Assembly (NCBI GenBank): GCA_903844265.1 | Contig: CAIMTB010000360.1 | Location: 1-35,353 of the forward strand | Direction: 5' to 3' | Source of the DNA: an uncultured Verrucomicrobiota bacterium | Lineage (GTDB): Bacteria > Verrucomicrobiota > Verrucomicrobiia > Limisphaerales > CAIMTB01 | Length of the DNA stretch: 35,353 nt | In this document: positions 1-8,728 of the stretch, piece by piece | Layout: each line of letters begins with the position of its first letter | How positions within the stretch are numbered: position 1 is the first letter of the stretch | Program-made: the position numbers and the translations under genes | The notes under the pieces: model-generated | Database searches by the model: none | What the model saw: the letters and a program-made list of their open reading frames with translations, nothing else | Told to the model about the DNA's origin: nothing

Positions 1-2
1 CC

Positions 3-809
3 TACGCCGAAGTGGAACGTCAGGTCGCCGAACGCTCCGCAGCCCTCGAGAAGGCCAACACCGAACTCCTCCACAGCCAGAAAATGCGCGCCCTCGGAAC
101 CCTCGCCGCCGGCGTCGCCCACGACTTCAACAACCTCCTCTCCATCATCCGCGGCTCCGCCCAACTCGCCGAGGGACAGCTCGATGACCGCGAAAAGACC
201 CGCCAACGACTGCAGCGCATCAAGACCGCCGTCGACCAGGGAGCCGGCCTGGTCAAGGCCATGCTCGGCTACAGCCGCGGCACCGCGGCACCGCGTCGCA
301 ATATCGAGGTCACCGAAATCGTGCTTCGCGCCGTGCGCCTCTTTGACGAAGGCCATGCAGGGTCGATCGGTTTCATCCCGCCCACGTCCCCGCTCCCGCA
401 CGTCGTCACCTCCCCCGAGATGCTGCAGCAGATCGTGTTGAACCTGCTCCAAAACGCAGCCGAGGCGACCGAGACCGCCGCCGCCTCAAAACCAGAACCG
501 GCAGAACCTCCGGTCGAGGTCACGGTCCGTGAGACGTCCGTCCTTCCCCCCGACCTGATCCTGAAACCCGCCCCAGCCCCGCGCTACGTGGAGGTCGCCA
601 TCCGGGACCACGGCATCGGCATACCCCCGGAAAACCTGGCCCGGATCTTCGAACCGTTCTTCACCACCAAGGGATTCAGCAGCCGCCGCGGCACAGGACT
701 CGGCCTCTCGATGGCCTATGAATTCGCCAAGGAACTCGACGCCGGCCTCGCCGTGGAGTCCCGCCTCGGCCATGGCAGCACGTTCCGCATTGTCCTCCCG
801 GCACCCTGA
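3..809 (+). CDS. Sensor histidine kinase, C-terminal part (HisKA + HATPase_c), 5' truncated by window edge
   Basis: Open from the window start; H-box 'AAGVAHDFNNLLSIIRG', N-box 'LLQNAAEA', G-boxes 'DHGIGIPPENLARIFEPFFTTK' and 'GTGLGLSMAYEF'. Confidence 0.93.
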   Translation, partial: YAEVERQVAERSAALEKANTELLHSQKMRALGTLAAGVAHDFNNLLSIIRGSAQLAEGQLDDREKTRQRLQRIKTAVDQGAGLVKAMLGYSRGTAAPRRNIEVTEIVLRAVRLFDEGHAGSIGFIPPTSPLPHVVTSPEMLQQIVLNLLQNAAEATETAAASKPEPAEPPVEVTVRETSVLPPDLILKPAPAPRYVEVAIRDHGIGIPPENLARIFEPFFTTKGFSSRRGTGLGLSMAYEFAKELDAGLAVESRLGHGSTFRIVLPAP

Positions 810-833
810 CCGCGACCCGGCCCCCACGAGGGT

Positions 834-1505
834 CTACGGCTTGCCTTGGGTGCGAATCGGAGGCTGTGGATCCGAGACCCGTTCCAGAATGATCGGCTTG
901 CCCCACGCCGCAGATTCGCGAACCGCTGCGGACAGGAACTTCTGGAGATCCGGCGTCGACGCCGTGAGAAGCAGTCTCTTCCCCTCCACGATCTCATGGC
1001 GCAGCCCATGGTGAGCTCCCGCCGGCTCGGCCACCTGGGCTTTCACCCAATCGTGATCGAGGAAATTCAGCTGGAACTTTTCCCCCACCCACTCCGTCCG
1101 CGCCAGAAGATGCCCGGAAACCAGCGCGAGCACGGCCAGATCCCCGACGCGATGCACCGAGCCCAGCGCATCCTCATCCGGGGTGAGGTCGAGGAAGGAC
1201 TTTCCCTCCACCTCAAACAGGACCGCCTTCATGGTGGCGTTGTTGGTGTTCTCTTCGCGCACCTCGAGCAGGCAGGTCCCCGGCTCCTTCCCGGCACGGA
1301 AGGACCACAGGGTCTCGTGGTCTGGGGTGTCCCGGTAGTTCCCCAGGAGTCTCGGGACCTGGCGCGGATCCGCGCTGGCATACCAGGGTTGCAGGGATAA
1401 CGGCAGACAACCCGCGACCAGGAACGCGGCGAGGAGCAGCATCCCTGGAAGCACGCCTCGGAGGGCGGTGGAGGACGGGTTCGAGCTGGGATGAATCATT
1501 TTCAC
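834..1505 (-). CDS. Hypothetical lipoprotein
   Basis: 223 aa ORF with N-terminal hydrophobic segment and lipobox-like 'LVAGC'; no recognised domain. Confidence 0.7.
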   Translation of the reverse strand: MKMIHPSSNPSSTALRGVLPGMLLLAAFLVAGCLPLSLQPWYASADPRQVPRLLGNYRDTPDHETLWSFRAGKEPGTCLLEVREENTNNATMKAVLFEVEGKSFLDLTPDEDALGSVHRVGDLAVLALVSGHLLARTEWVGEKFQLNFLDHDWVKAQVAEPAGAHHGLRHEIVEGKRLLLTASTPDLQKFLSAAVRESAAWGKPIILERVSDPQPPIRTQGKP

Positions 1506-1637
1506 GCACAGCTTCTACCGTCGAACGTCCATGCCGAGGGCATCGATAATCCGGACAAACCCGATCGAAGAGCTCGATACGTGGAGGCGCAGCGACCCGG
1601 ACCGCCGAAGCGCGGGCCGGGTGCAGGACGAAGCTTC

Positions 1638-2360
1638 TCAGCCCAGTTTCCGCAGCCAGATGTTGCGGTAATGAACCGGGTTCCCGTGATCCTGGAGATG
1701 CAACGAGCCCTTCGGCACAACGCCCTTCGCCGGAGCTGCGGTGGTGGCGTCGCCCTTCACCGGAGTGTGGTCCTGCACCAGCGCCCCATTGTGGATCACG
1801 GTGAACGAGCCCGGCACAACCTTGCCATCCGCGCCGGCCTTTGGCGCATGGAACACAATGTCGTAACTCTGCCATTCACCGGGCTTCCGCGAGGCGTTCA
1901 CCAGCGGCGCCGAATTGCCATAGAACGCACCCGCCTGCCCATCGGGGTAGGTCGGATTCTCGTAGGAATCCAGGACCTGGATCTCATAGCGCCCCTGGAA
2001 ATAAATGCCGCTGTTTCCCCGCCCCTGATCCTTGCCTACGACGACCGCCGGCGACGCCCACTCGATGTGCAGCTGGATGTCACCGAACTCTTCCTTCGTG
2101 GCGATGCCACCCGCGTGGACTTCCGCGTATCCGTTCTCAATCTTCCAGCCGACAGGTTTGCCGTCCGGACCGTTCCAAGCCGACAATTCCTTCCCGTCAA
2201 AGAGCACGACCGCATCGGATGGCGGCGGCGCACCGTGGCTGAAAGTTGCGCCCGGCGTGATGACTTTCGGGGCATCCGCGGCTGAAGCCGAGAGGACGAG
2301 TCCGAGGACGACAGCCGCTGCGGAAACACCGCAACGGCGTACAAGAGACGTTGTATTCAT
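1638..2360 (-). CDS. DUF1080 (3-keto-disaccharide hydrolase-like) secreted protein
   Basis: 'VVLFDGKELSAWNG...WKIENGYAEVHAGGIATKEEFGDIQLHIEWASP...GNSGIYFQGRYEIQVLDSYENPTYPDGQAGAFYG' is typical of DUF1080; start placed at the ATG before the signal peptide (MNTTSLVRR). Confidence 0.92.
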   Translation of the reverse strand: MNTTSLVRRCGVSAAAVVLGLVLSASAADAPKVITPGATFSHGAPPPSDAVVLFDGKELSAWNGPDGKPVGWKIENGYAEVHAGGIATKEEFGDIQLHIEWASPAVVVGKDQGRGNSGIYFQGRYEIQVLDSYENPTYPDGQAGAFYGNSAPLVNASRKPGEWQSYDIVFHAPKAGADGKVVPGSFTVIHNGALVQDHTPVKGDATTAAPAKGVVPKGSLHLQDHGNPVHYRNIWLRKLG

Positions 2361-2537
2361 TCGATGATGAGTGACGGAGTGGCGGCAGTGTGCAGGCCCG
2401 TCCGCGTCAGGGCGATTCAATTGTCCGCCCGCACGGCGGGTCGTTGGAGGCATCCAGTAGCTTCACCACAGTCAGGAGGCAGCTTCTGTCTCGCCACGCT
2501 TTCGGCCGATCCTGTTTGGTGCTAGGCTCTCCCGGCC

Positions 2538-3404
2538 ATGTCGCCGTCGCCCTGCGCCTCCAGATCCCCAGCGCCCGAACACCGGGCGCCGCATGGCTTC
2601 ACGTTGATCGAGCTCCTCGTGGTGATCGCCATCATCGCCATCCTCGCCTCACTCCTGCTCACCACGCTGGCCCAGGCCAAGGAGTCCGCACGCCAGATCC
2701 AGTGCGTGAACAACATCCGGCAACTCTCTATCACGTGGCAGATGTACCTCGGCGACCACGAGGACAAAATGCCACCCAACGGTGCCGGCAACGCGGGAAG
2801 CCTCGCCGGCCGCCGTCTCTGGGCCGTGGGCGCCGACCACCTCGACCGCCCCTCGTTCACCAATCTCGATTACATCCTGAGTCCGCAGTACGCCTGCTTC
2901 GCCGACTACATCCGTGAGCCACGGATCTACAAATGCCCGTCCGATCGGAGCCGCATCGACATCGGCGGCGTGCTGTCGCCCAAGACCCGATCCTACGCCC
3001 TGAACGGTTATCTCGCCTGGCAGGACCCCCCTGTCGAATCCTCGTTCCTCTCGCCCCGTTACGAATTGTTCCTCACCGGAGGAGATCTCTCGAAGGCCTC
3101 ACCCTCGGACCTGATGCAGTTCATCGACACCTCGCCGGGGAATATCTGTCACGCCGGATTTGTGGTGTATCTCGGTTCAGGCCTGTCGGATCTCTACTAT
3201 CATCTGCCCGCCGCAAGCCATCGACGCAACAGTCCCGTGAGCTTCGCCGATGGCCATGTCGACAACCACCGCTGGCGCGCCAACGAAACGATCAGCCTCG
3301 CGCGCGAGTCCTGGATCCCCAACCACCTCAGCCTCCAATTCCCGAACAACCCGGATCTGGCCTGGCTCAAACAACGCGCCTCGGTCCTGAAATCTGGCGA
3401 TTGA
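2538..3404 (+). CDS. Type II secretion/type IV pilin-like pseudopilin (prepilin N-methylation motif; PVC-type with FADGHV tail)
   Basis: '[45 protein letters not shown]' and C-terminal '[15 protein letters not shown]'. Confidence 0.9.
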   Translation: MSPSPCASRSPAPEHRAPHGFTLIELLVVIAIIAILASLLLTTLAQAKESARQIQCVNNIRQLSITWQMYLGDHEDKMPPNGAGNAGSLAGRRLWAVGADHLDRPSFTNLDYILSPQYACFADYIREPRIYKCPSDRSRIDIGGVLSPKTRSYALNGYLAWQDPPVESSFLSPRYELFLTGGDLSKASPSDLMQFIDTSPGNICHAGFVVYLGSGLSDLYYHLPAASHRRNSPVSFADGHVDNHRWRANETISLARESWIPNHLSLQFPNNPDLAWLKQRASVLKSGD

Positions 3405-3421
3405 ACCAAGGCCATCGATCG

Positions 3422-3445
3422 GGAGGGTGTCGATTCCTCGGCGCC
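3422..3445 (+). repeat. Dispersed 24-nt repeat copy A (ggagggtgtcgattcctcggcgcc)
   Basis: 21/24 identical to 8576-8599. Confidence 0.6.
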
Positions 3446-3473
3446 GCGGATCCGGCAGCTGCGGAGGCGACGG

Positions 3474-3501
3474 TTGACTCGATGTCGAGACCTCCTAGCG
3501 T
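3474..3501 (+). promoter_or_regulatory. Putative promoter TTGACT-16 bp-TAGCGT upstream of the SGNH hydrolase
   Basis: Hexamers and spacing read directly; ends 10 nt before the ATG at 3512. Confidence 0.45.
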
Positions 3502-3511
3502 TCCCCAACCC

Positions 3512-4399
3512 ATGAAGAGGATACCCACCGCGGTCCGACTTTCCTTTGGCCTCGCCCTCCTTGCCAATACCGTGTCCCTCATTGCCGCGCCTCTGAAAAT
3601 CGCGTGCATCGGCGACAGCATCACCGAAGGCGCAGGACTCTCGTCACCCTCAACCGAAAGCTACCCCGCCCGCCTTCAAAAGCTCCTCGGCGCCACGCAC
3701 ATCGTCCGAAACTACGGTGTCAGCGGACGAACCCTTCTCAAGAAAGGCGACTTCCCATACTGGAAGGAGGCGGCCTACACCCAGAGCCGTTCCTGGGCTC
3801 CGGACGTCGTCGTCATCAAACTGGGGACCAACGACTCCAAGCCGTACAACTGGAAGTACAGCACCAATTTCGTCTCGGAATTCGAGGAGTTCATCGGCAG
3901 TTACCGCGCCCTCCCAAGCAAGCCCCGCGTCATTCTTTGCACCCCCGCCCCGGTCTACTCCAAGGGCGCATTCGACATCTCGCCCGGGATCATCGCCACG
4001 AACATCGCCCCAGCCGTCCGCGACCTGGCAGCGCGCCTCGGCATCGAGGTCATGGACTACCACACCCGCCTCGCAGGCCATCCGGAATGGTTTCCTGACA
4101 CCGTCCACCCCAACACCCGCGGCATGGCCGTCATGGCCGCAATCGCGTTCGGAATCCTTCAAAACCTCCCGGCCGACGACACCGAAATCCGGGTCGGCGC
4201 CTCCCTCTCCGCCACAAAGAGACCGGTCCTCGCCTGGCCCACCGAGCGCGCGGTTTTCGTCCTCCAGACAGCGACTCGCGTGGACGGCACCAACGCCCTG
4301 TGGACCGTCGCTGACGCGATCCCAGCCACGGACGGGTCCCGGCTGCTGCTCACAAATTCGACCGCGAGCCCCAGGTTTTTCAGGCTCTGGCGGCCGTGA
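3512..4399 (+). CDS. SGNH/GDSL-family hydrolase, secreted
   Basis: Block I 'IACIGDSITEG', block III 'VVIKLGTNDSK', block V-like 'DTVHPNTRG'; signal peptide from MKRIPTAV. The ORF caller extends to 2933, but the upstream part overlaps the pilin gene. Confidence 0.9.
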   Translation: MKRIPTAVRLSFGLALLANTVSLIAAPLKIACIGDSITEGAGLSSPSTESYPARLQKLLGATHIVRNYGVSGRTLLKKGDFPYWKEAAYTQSRSWAPDVVVIKLGTNDSKPYNWKYSTNFVSEFEEFIGSYRALPSKPRVILCTPAPVYSKGAFDISPGIIATNIAPAVRDLAARLGIEVMDYHTRLAGHPEWFPDTVHPNTRGMAVMAAIAFGILQNLPADDTEIRVGASLSATKRPVLAWPTERAVFVLQTATRVDGTNALWTVADAIPATDGSRLLLTNSTASPRFFRLWRP

Positions 4400-4471
4400 C
4401 CAGGCAGGGCGGCCCGGGATGCCGCCTACCGGGGATCGTTTTGGCCTGGAGACAACTTCCTTTCCTCCCCC

Positions 4472-4500
4472 TTGACCGTCAGCCAGTCTTTCCCTAGTCA
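4472..4500 (+). promoter_or_regulatory. Putative promoter of htpG: TTGACC-17 bp-TAGTCA; also readable as a sigma32-like CTTGACC-14 bp-CCCTAGT
   Basis: Direct reading of the sequence 10-38 bp upstream of the htpG ATG. Confidence 0.45.
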
Positions 4501-4509
4501 AAAGCGCTC

Positions 4510-6351
4510 ATGAGTCAGAAACAGCACCATACTTTCCAGGCGGAAATCCAGCGGGTCCTCGACATCGTCATCCACTCCCTCTACACGGACCGGGACATCT
4601 TCCTCCGCGAGCTGATCTCCAACGCCGCGGACGCGCTCGAGAAGCTCCGATTCCTGCAGTCCTCGGGCCAGCCCGTCCACCAGCCCGAAACAGCCCTCGG
4701 AATCCAGCTCACCACCGACGACAAGGCACTCACGCTGACCCTCGTCGACACCGGGGTCGGCATGACCCGCGATGATCTCGTCGAAAACCTCGGCACCATC
4801 GCGCACTCCGGTTCGAAGGCGTTCCTCGAGAAATTGTCCGAGGCCAAGGAGAAGACCTCGCTCAACCTGATCGGCCAGTTCGGCGTGGGATTCTATTCGG
4901 CGTTCATGGTCGCCACCAAGGTCGAGGTCTTCACTCGATCGCACCAACCCGACGAGACCGGCTGGCTTTGGACCTCCGACGGCGCAGGCGGCTACGACAT
5001 CGAGCCCGCCGCCGACCTGCCACGCGGAACCAGGATCGTTCTCCACCTCAAGGAGGAGGCCAAGGACTACGCCGAAAGCTGGCAGGTCCAGCAGACCGTC
5101 AAGCGCTACTCCAACTTCGTCCCCTTCCCCATCAAGCTCAACGACACCGCGGTCAACACGGTCCAGGCCCTCTGGACGCGCCCCAAGGCCGAGATCAAGG
5201 ACGAGGAGTACAAGGAATTCTACGAGTTCATCGGCCATGACTCCGATGCGCCGCTGGCCCGGCTCCACTTCACCACGGATGCCCCGCTCTCCATCCAGGC
5301 CATCCTCTTCGTCCCGAGCCGCAACTCGGAGGCGCTCGGCCTCGGCAAGTCGGAATCCGAGGTGAACCTCCACTGCCGGAAGATCCTCATCCAGGCCAAG
5401 GCCAAGGATCTCTTCCCCGAATGGCTCCGGTTCCTGAAGGGCGTCGTCGATTCCGAGGACCTGCCGCTCAACATCTCACGCGAGTCCATGCAGGACAGCG
5501 CGCTGCTCCGCAGACTCAACCGCGCACTCACCGGCCGCTTCATCAAGTTCCTCGCCGAACTCTCCGACAAGGATCCCGAGACCTACGCCAAGGTCTACCA
5601 GGCTCATCACCGATTCCTCAAGGAAGGCGCGATCACCGACTACGACCATCGCGATGGCCTGTCGAAATTGCTCCGCTTCGAGTCGTCCCTCGAACCCAAG
5701 GACAAGACCACGTCGCTCGCCGATTACGTCCTGCGAATGAAGGAAGGCCAGAAGGAGATCTACCATCTCTCCGCGCCGAACCGCGAAACCGCCGAGGCCA
5801 GCCCGTATCTCGAAGCCTTCAAGGCCCTGGGATATGAGGTGCTCTTCAGCTTCGAACCCGTCGACGAATTCGTCTTCAATCATCTCAACGAATTCGACGG
5901 CAAGCCGCTCAAGCCCGCCGAAAAAGCGGACCTCAAGCTCGATGACCAGACCGGCGGCCTCTCCGAGGACGACGCCCGCCAGCTCGCCAGCTTCGTGAAG
6001 GAAACACTCGGCGACCGCGTCAACGAGGTCGTCACCTCCAAACGCCTCGTCGGCAGCCCGGCCGTGGTCGTCGATGCCGACGAATTCACCACCGCCACCA
6101 TGCGCCGCCTCATGCGCGCCATGAAGCAGGACACCGAAACCACGCCGGTGAAGGTCAACCTCGAACTCAACCCGCGCCACCCCATCGTCGTCGGCCTCGC
6201 CCAACTCCGCACCACCGACGCCGCCCTCGCCGGCAAGGTCGCCGAACAGGTCTTCGACAGCGCCCGCCTCACCGCCGGCCTCCTCGACAATCCCCAAATT
6301 CTCCTCCAACGCATGAACGAACTCCTCGAACGAATGGTGGCACCCCGGTGA
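4510..6351 (+). CDS. htpG: Molecular chaperone HtpG (Hsp90)
   Basis: 'FQAEIQRVLDIVIHSLYTDRDIFLRELISNAADALEKLRF', 'DTGVGMTRDDLVENLGTIAHSGSKAFLEKL', 'LIGQFGVGFYSAFMVA'; 613 aa full length. Confidence 0.98.
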   Translation: MSQKQHHTFQAEIQRVLDIVIHSLYTDRDIFLRELISNAADALEKLRFLQSSGQPVHQPETALGIQLTTDDKALTLTLVDTGVGMTRDDLVENLGTIAHSGSKAFLEKLSEAKEKTSLNLIGQFGVGFYSAFMVATKVEVFTRSHQPDETGWLWTSDGAGGYDIEPAADLPRGTRIVLHLKEEAKDYAESWQVQQTVKRYSNFVPFPIKLNDTAVNTVQALWTRPKAEIKDEEYKEFYEFIGHDSDAPLARLHFTTDAPLSIQAILFVPSRNSEALGLGKSESEVNLHCRKILIQAKAKDLFPEWLRFLKGVVDSEDLPLNISRESMQDSALLRRLNRALTGRFIKFLAELSDKDPETYAKVYQAHHRFLKEGAITDYDHRDGLSKLLRFESSLEPKDKTTSLADYVLRMKEGQKEIYHLSAPNRETAEASPYLEAFKALGYEVLFSFEPVDEFVFNHLNEFDGKPLKPAEKADLKLDDQTGGLSEDDARQLASFVKETLGDRVNEVVTSKRLVGSPAVVVDADEFTTATMRRLMRAMKQDTETTPVKVNLELNPRHPIVVGLAQLRTTDAALAGKVAEQVFDSARLTAGLLDNPQILLQRMNELLERMVAPR

Positions 6352-7571
6352 GTACCGACTCCCCCACCCCCTCTCGCAGCCCGTCCGCCCCCCGGAACAT
6401 ACCCCCCCTGGATCGATTCCTCGGGCGCGTGTCCGAAGCCCTCGCCCGCGCCACCTTCGTGAGGCTCGTGCTTTCCCATCCCGAGGCCGGCACCAAACCC
6501 GTCGAGAAAATCACCGCCCGGCTCATCCAGCTTCAGGATGAGCCCGTACTCTCGCTGACGCTCCGAGAACCCCAGAGAGACCAGACTCGCAATCTCAAAC
6601 CCGACGAAGCCGTCGCGTGGCTTCGCTCGGAACTCGGCCCACGCTTCCGCAGCGGCCTGATCGAAACCACCACCGGCGATTGGCAGCTGAACCTTCCCGC
6701 CGACAACCGCCCCGCACGACTCGTCCGCCACGCACCCCGCGTCCGCGAAACACCGGCCCGCGACCACGACCGTTCCAAGTCCCGCGCCCTCGAACCCAGC
6801 TCCAACGACTGGCTCCACGGGCTCGGCCTCACCGACCCGGCGGGCCATCCGCTTCCCAGCCGCACCGACAAACACCAGCAGATCCACCGATACGCCGAGA
6901 TCCTTGGCCACCTGGTCCGCGACTGCGGCTGGTCAGCGGGAGGGTCCTTGCGCGTGGCCGACATGGGCTGCGGCCGCGGCTACCTGACCTTTGCCGCCTG
7001 GCAACTCCTGCGACGACAGCTCGGGTTCGACGTGAAGATCACCGGGATCGAGGCCCGCCCGGCGCTCGTCGAGCAATCCAGGGAACTCGCCACACGCCTT
7101 GGATTCGAGGGTCTGACCTTCGCCGCAGGCACCGTCGCGGAGACGGCGATCGAACCCCTCGACGCGCTGCTCGCGTTGCATGCCTGCAACACCGCGACCG
7201 ACGATGCCATCCAGCATGGCATCGCGGCCGGCTGCCGCCTGATCGTGGTCGCTCCCTGCTGCCACCAGGAGGTCCGACCCCAACTGTCCGCACCCGAACC
7301 CTTCACGGGCGCCCTGGCCCACGGGATCGTGGCCGAGCGATTCGCCGAATGGATTACAGACGTGCTCCGGATTCATTTCCTGGAGTGGGCGGGATACCAG
7401 GTGAAGACGGTTGAATTCGTCGCTCCTGAGCACACGCCCCGGAACCTGTTGATCGCCGGAATCCTGGGCGGCAAGCCGTTCACCGATGCAGCGGTCCGCG
7501 ACCGGATCGTGGCTCTCAAGTCGATGTTCGGGATCGGGCATCACGGACTGGATCCACTGCTGGGCCGATGA
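6348..7571 (+). CDS. Class I SAM-dependent methyltransferase (Methyltransf_32-like)
   Basis: 'KHQQIHRYAEIL...VADMGCGRGYLTFAAWQLL...ALHACNTATDDAI...IVVAPCCHQEVRPQL'; GTG start overlaps the htpG stop (GTGA). Confidence 0.85.
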   Translation: MSTDSPTPSRSPSAPRNIPPLDRFLGRVSEALARATFVRLVLSHPEAGTKPVEKITARLIQLQDEPVLSLTLREPQRDQTRNLKPDEAVAWLRSELGPRFRSGLIETTTGDWQLNLPADNRPARLVRHAPRVRETPARDHDRSKSRALEPSSNDWLHGLGLTDPAGHPLPSRTDKHQQIHRYAEILGHLVRDCGWSAGGSLRVADMGCGRGYLTFAAWQLLRRQLGFDVKITGIEARPALVEQSRELATRLGFEGLTFAAGTVAETAIEPLDALLALHACNTATDDAIQHGIAAGCRLIVVAPCCHQEVRPQLSAPEPFTGALAHGIVAERFAEWITDVLRIHFLEWAGYQVKTVEFVAPEHTPRNLLIAGILGGKPFTDAAVRDRIVALKSMFGIGHHGLDPLLGR

Positions 7572-8566
7572 CGATGAGCACGGCGGATCCCAGGATCGAC
7601 TGGCTGGCCCTCGAACGCCTGCGCGACGGGTTCCTGCGGGGCACCGCGGGCCAGGGGGATTACTGGAAGGACGAAACCGATCTCGCGAGCTACGACGCGA
7701 CATTCGCCCAGCGCATCGGCTGGAAGTGGGACTTCGTGCTCGAAGACCTGCGCCGCCGTGGATGGACGCCGCCGGAAGGTGAACTCGTCGACTTCGGCTG
7801 CGGGTCAGGCATCGCGGCCCGGGCCTACATCGACCAGTTCGGAACGAAAGAAGCGACGAGTGTGCGCTTCGTCGATCGTTCAGCGCTGGCGATGTCGTTT
7901 GCGGCCCGGCGTGCTTCCCAGCGTTTCCCAGGAATCAACGTGGTCACCGGCGCCGCGGCACCCGAGGCGCCTGCCGCCATGGTTCTCCTCAGCCATGTCC
8001 TCACCGAACTCGATCCGATCGACACGGAGCGGCTCGTGGCTCGGCTGCGGACGGCGGCCGCGGTGATCTGGGTGGAGCCTGGAACCTACGAGGCGAGCCT
8101 CGCGTTGATCGCGGTGCGCGAGAAGTTGCGCGACGTTTTCCAGCCCGTGGCGCCATGCATCCACGGGAAGCGCTGCGGGATCCTGGCCACCGGCAACGAG
8201 GCTCACTGGTGTCATCACTTCGCGCGCCCGCCCGGCGGCGTGTTCACCGACCCTTTCTGGGGCCGGTTTGCCAACCTCCTCGGCATCGATCTTCGGAGCC
8301 TGCCCCTGAGTTACCTGGTGCTCGACCGCCGCCCCCCTCCCGCGCCGGACGAAGGCGTCGTCCGCGTCCTCGGCCGACCTCGGATCAACAAAGCCGACCT
8401 GCGTGTACTGGCCTGCGATGGCGACGGAGTCGCGCAGCAATCGATCTTCAAGCGCGACGATCCGGAGTCGTTTCGAGCGGCGAAAAAGGATCGATTCGCA
8501 TCACTCCAAAAATGGACCCGGTCCGAGGGCCGCATCCGCGAAGCCCGCCCGTGGCCGACGACGTGA
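7568..8566 (+). CDS. Rsm22/METTL17-like small-ribosomal-subunit methyltransferase
   Basis: 'VDFGCGSGIAARAYID', 'LLSHVLTELDP', 'VWVEPGTYEASLALIAVREKLRD', Cys-rich 'APCIHGKRCGILATGNEAHWCHHF', C-terminal 'RPRINKADLRVLACDGDGV'; ATGA overlap with the preceding gene. Confidence 0.85.
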   Translation: MTMSTADPRIDWLALERLRDGFLRGTAGQGDYWKDETDLASYDATFAQRIGWKWDFVLEDLRRRGWTPPEGELVDFGCGSGIAARAYIDQFGTKEATSVRFVDRSALAMSFAARRASQRFPGINVVTGAAAPEAPAAMVLLSHVLTELDPIDTERLVARLRTAAAVIWVEPGTYEASLALIAVREKLRDVFQPVAPCIHGKRCGILATGNEAHWCHHFARPPGGVFTDPFWGRFANLLGIDLRSLPLSYLVLDRRPPPAPDEGVVRVLGRPRINKADLRVLACDGDGVAQQSIFKRDDPESFRAAKKDRFASLQKWTRSEGRIREARPWPTT

Positions 8567-8575
8567 TTCCGTCGT

Positions 8576-8599
8576 GGAGGGTGTGGGTTCCTCGACGCC
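8576..8599 (+). repeat. Dispersed 24-nt repeat copy B (ggagggtgtgggttcctcgacgcc)
   Basis: 21/24 identical to 3422-3445. Confidence 0.6.
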
Positions 8600-8690
8600 A
8601 CCTCCCGGTTCATCTCCCCGCCCGAACGGACGGGAGGCCTTTCCCTCGATCGCGACGGAGCGCAACCCTCCATTCGGACCAACAACCCCG

Positions 8691-8718
8691 TTGCTTCCGG
8701 CAGCCAAATTCCTAACCT
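8691..8718 (+). promoter_or_regulatory. Putative promoter TTGCTT-16 bp-TAACCT upstream of the 461 aa ORF
   Basis: Direct reading; -10-like hexamer ends 10 nt before the ATG at 8729. Confidence 0.4.
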
Positions 8719-8728
8719 CCACCCAAGC

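Noticed and set aside
5880-6911. 343-aa minus-strand ORF over the htpG end and methyltransferase
   Set aside because: Overlaps two genes with strong family motifs on the + strand.
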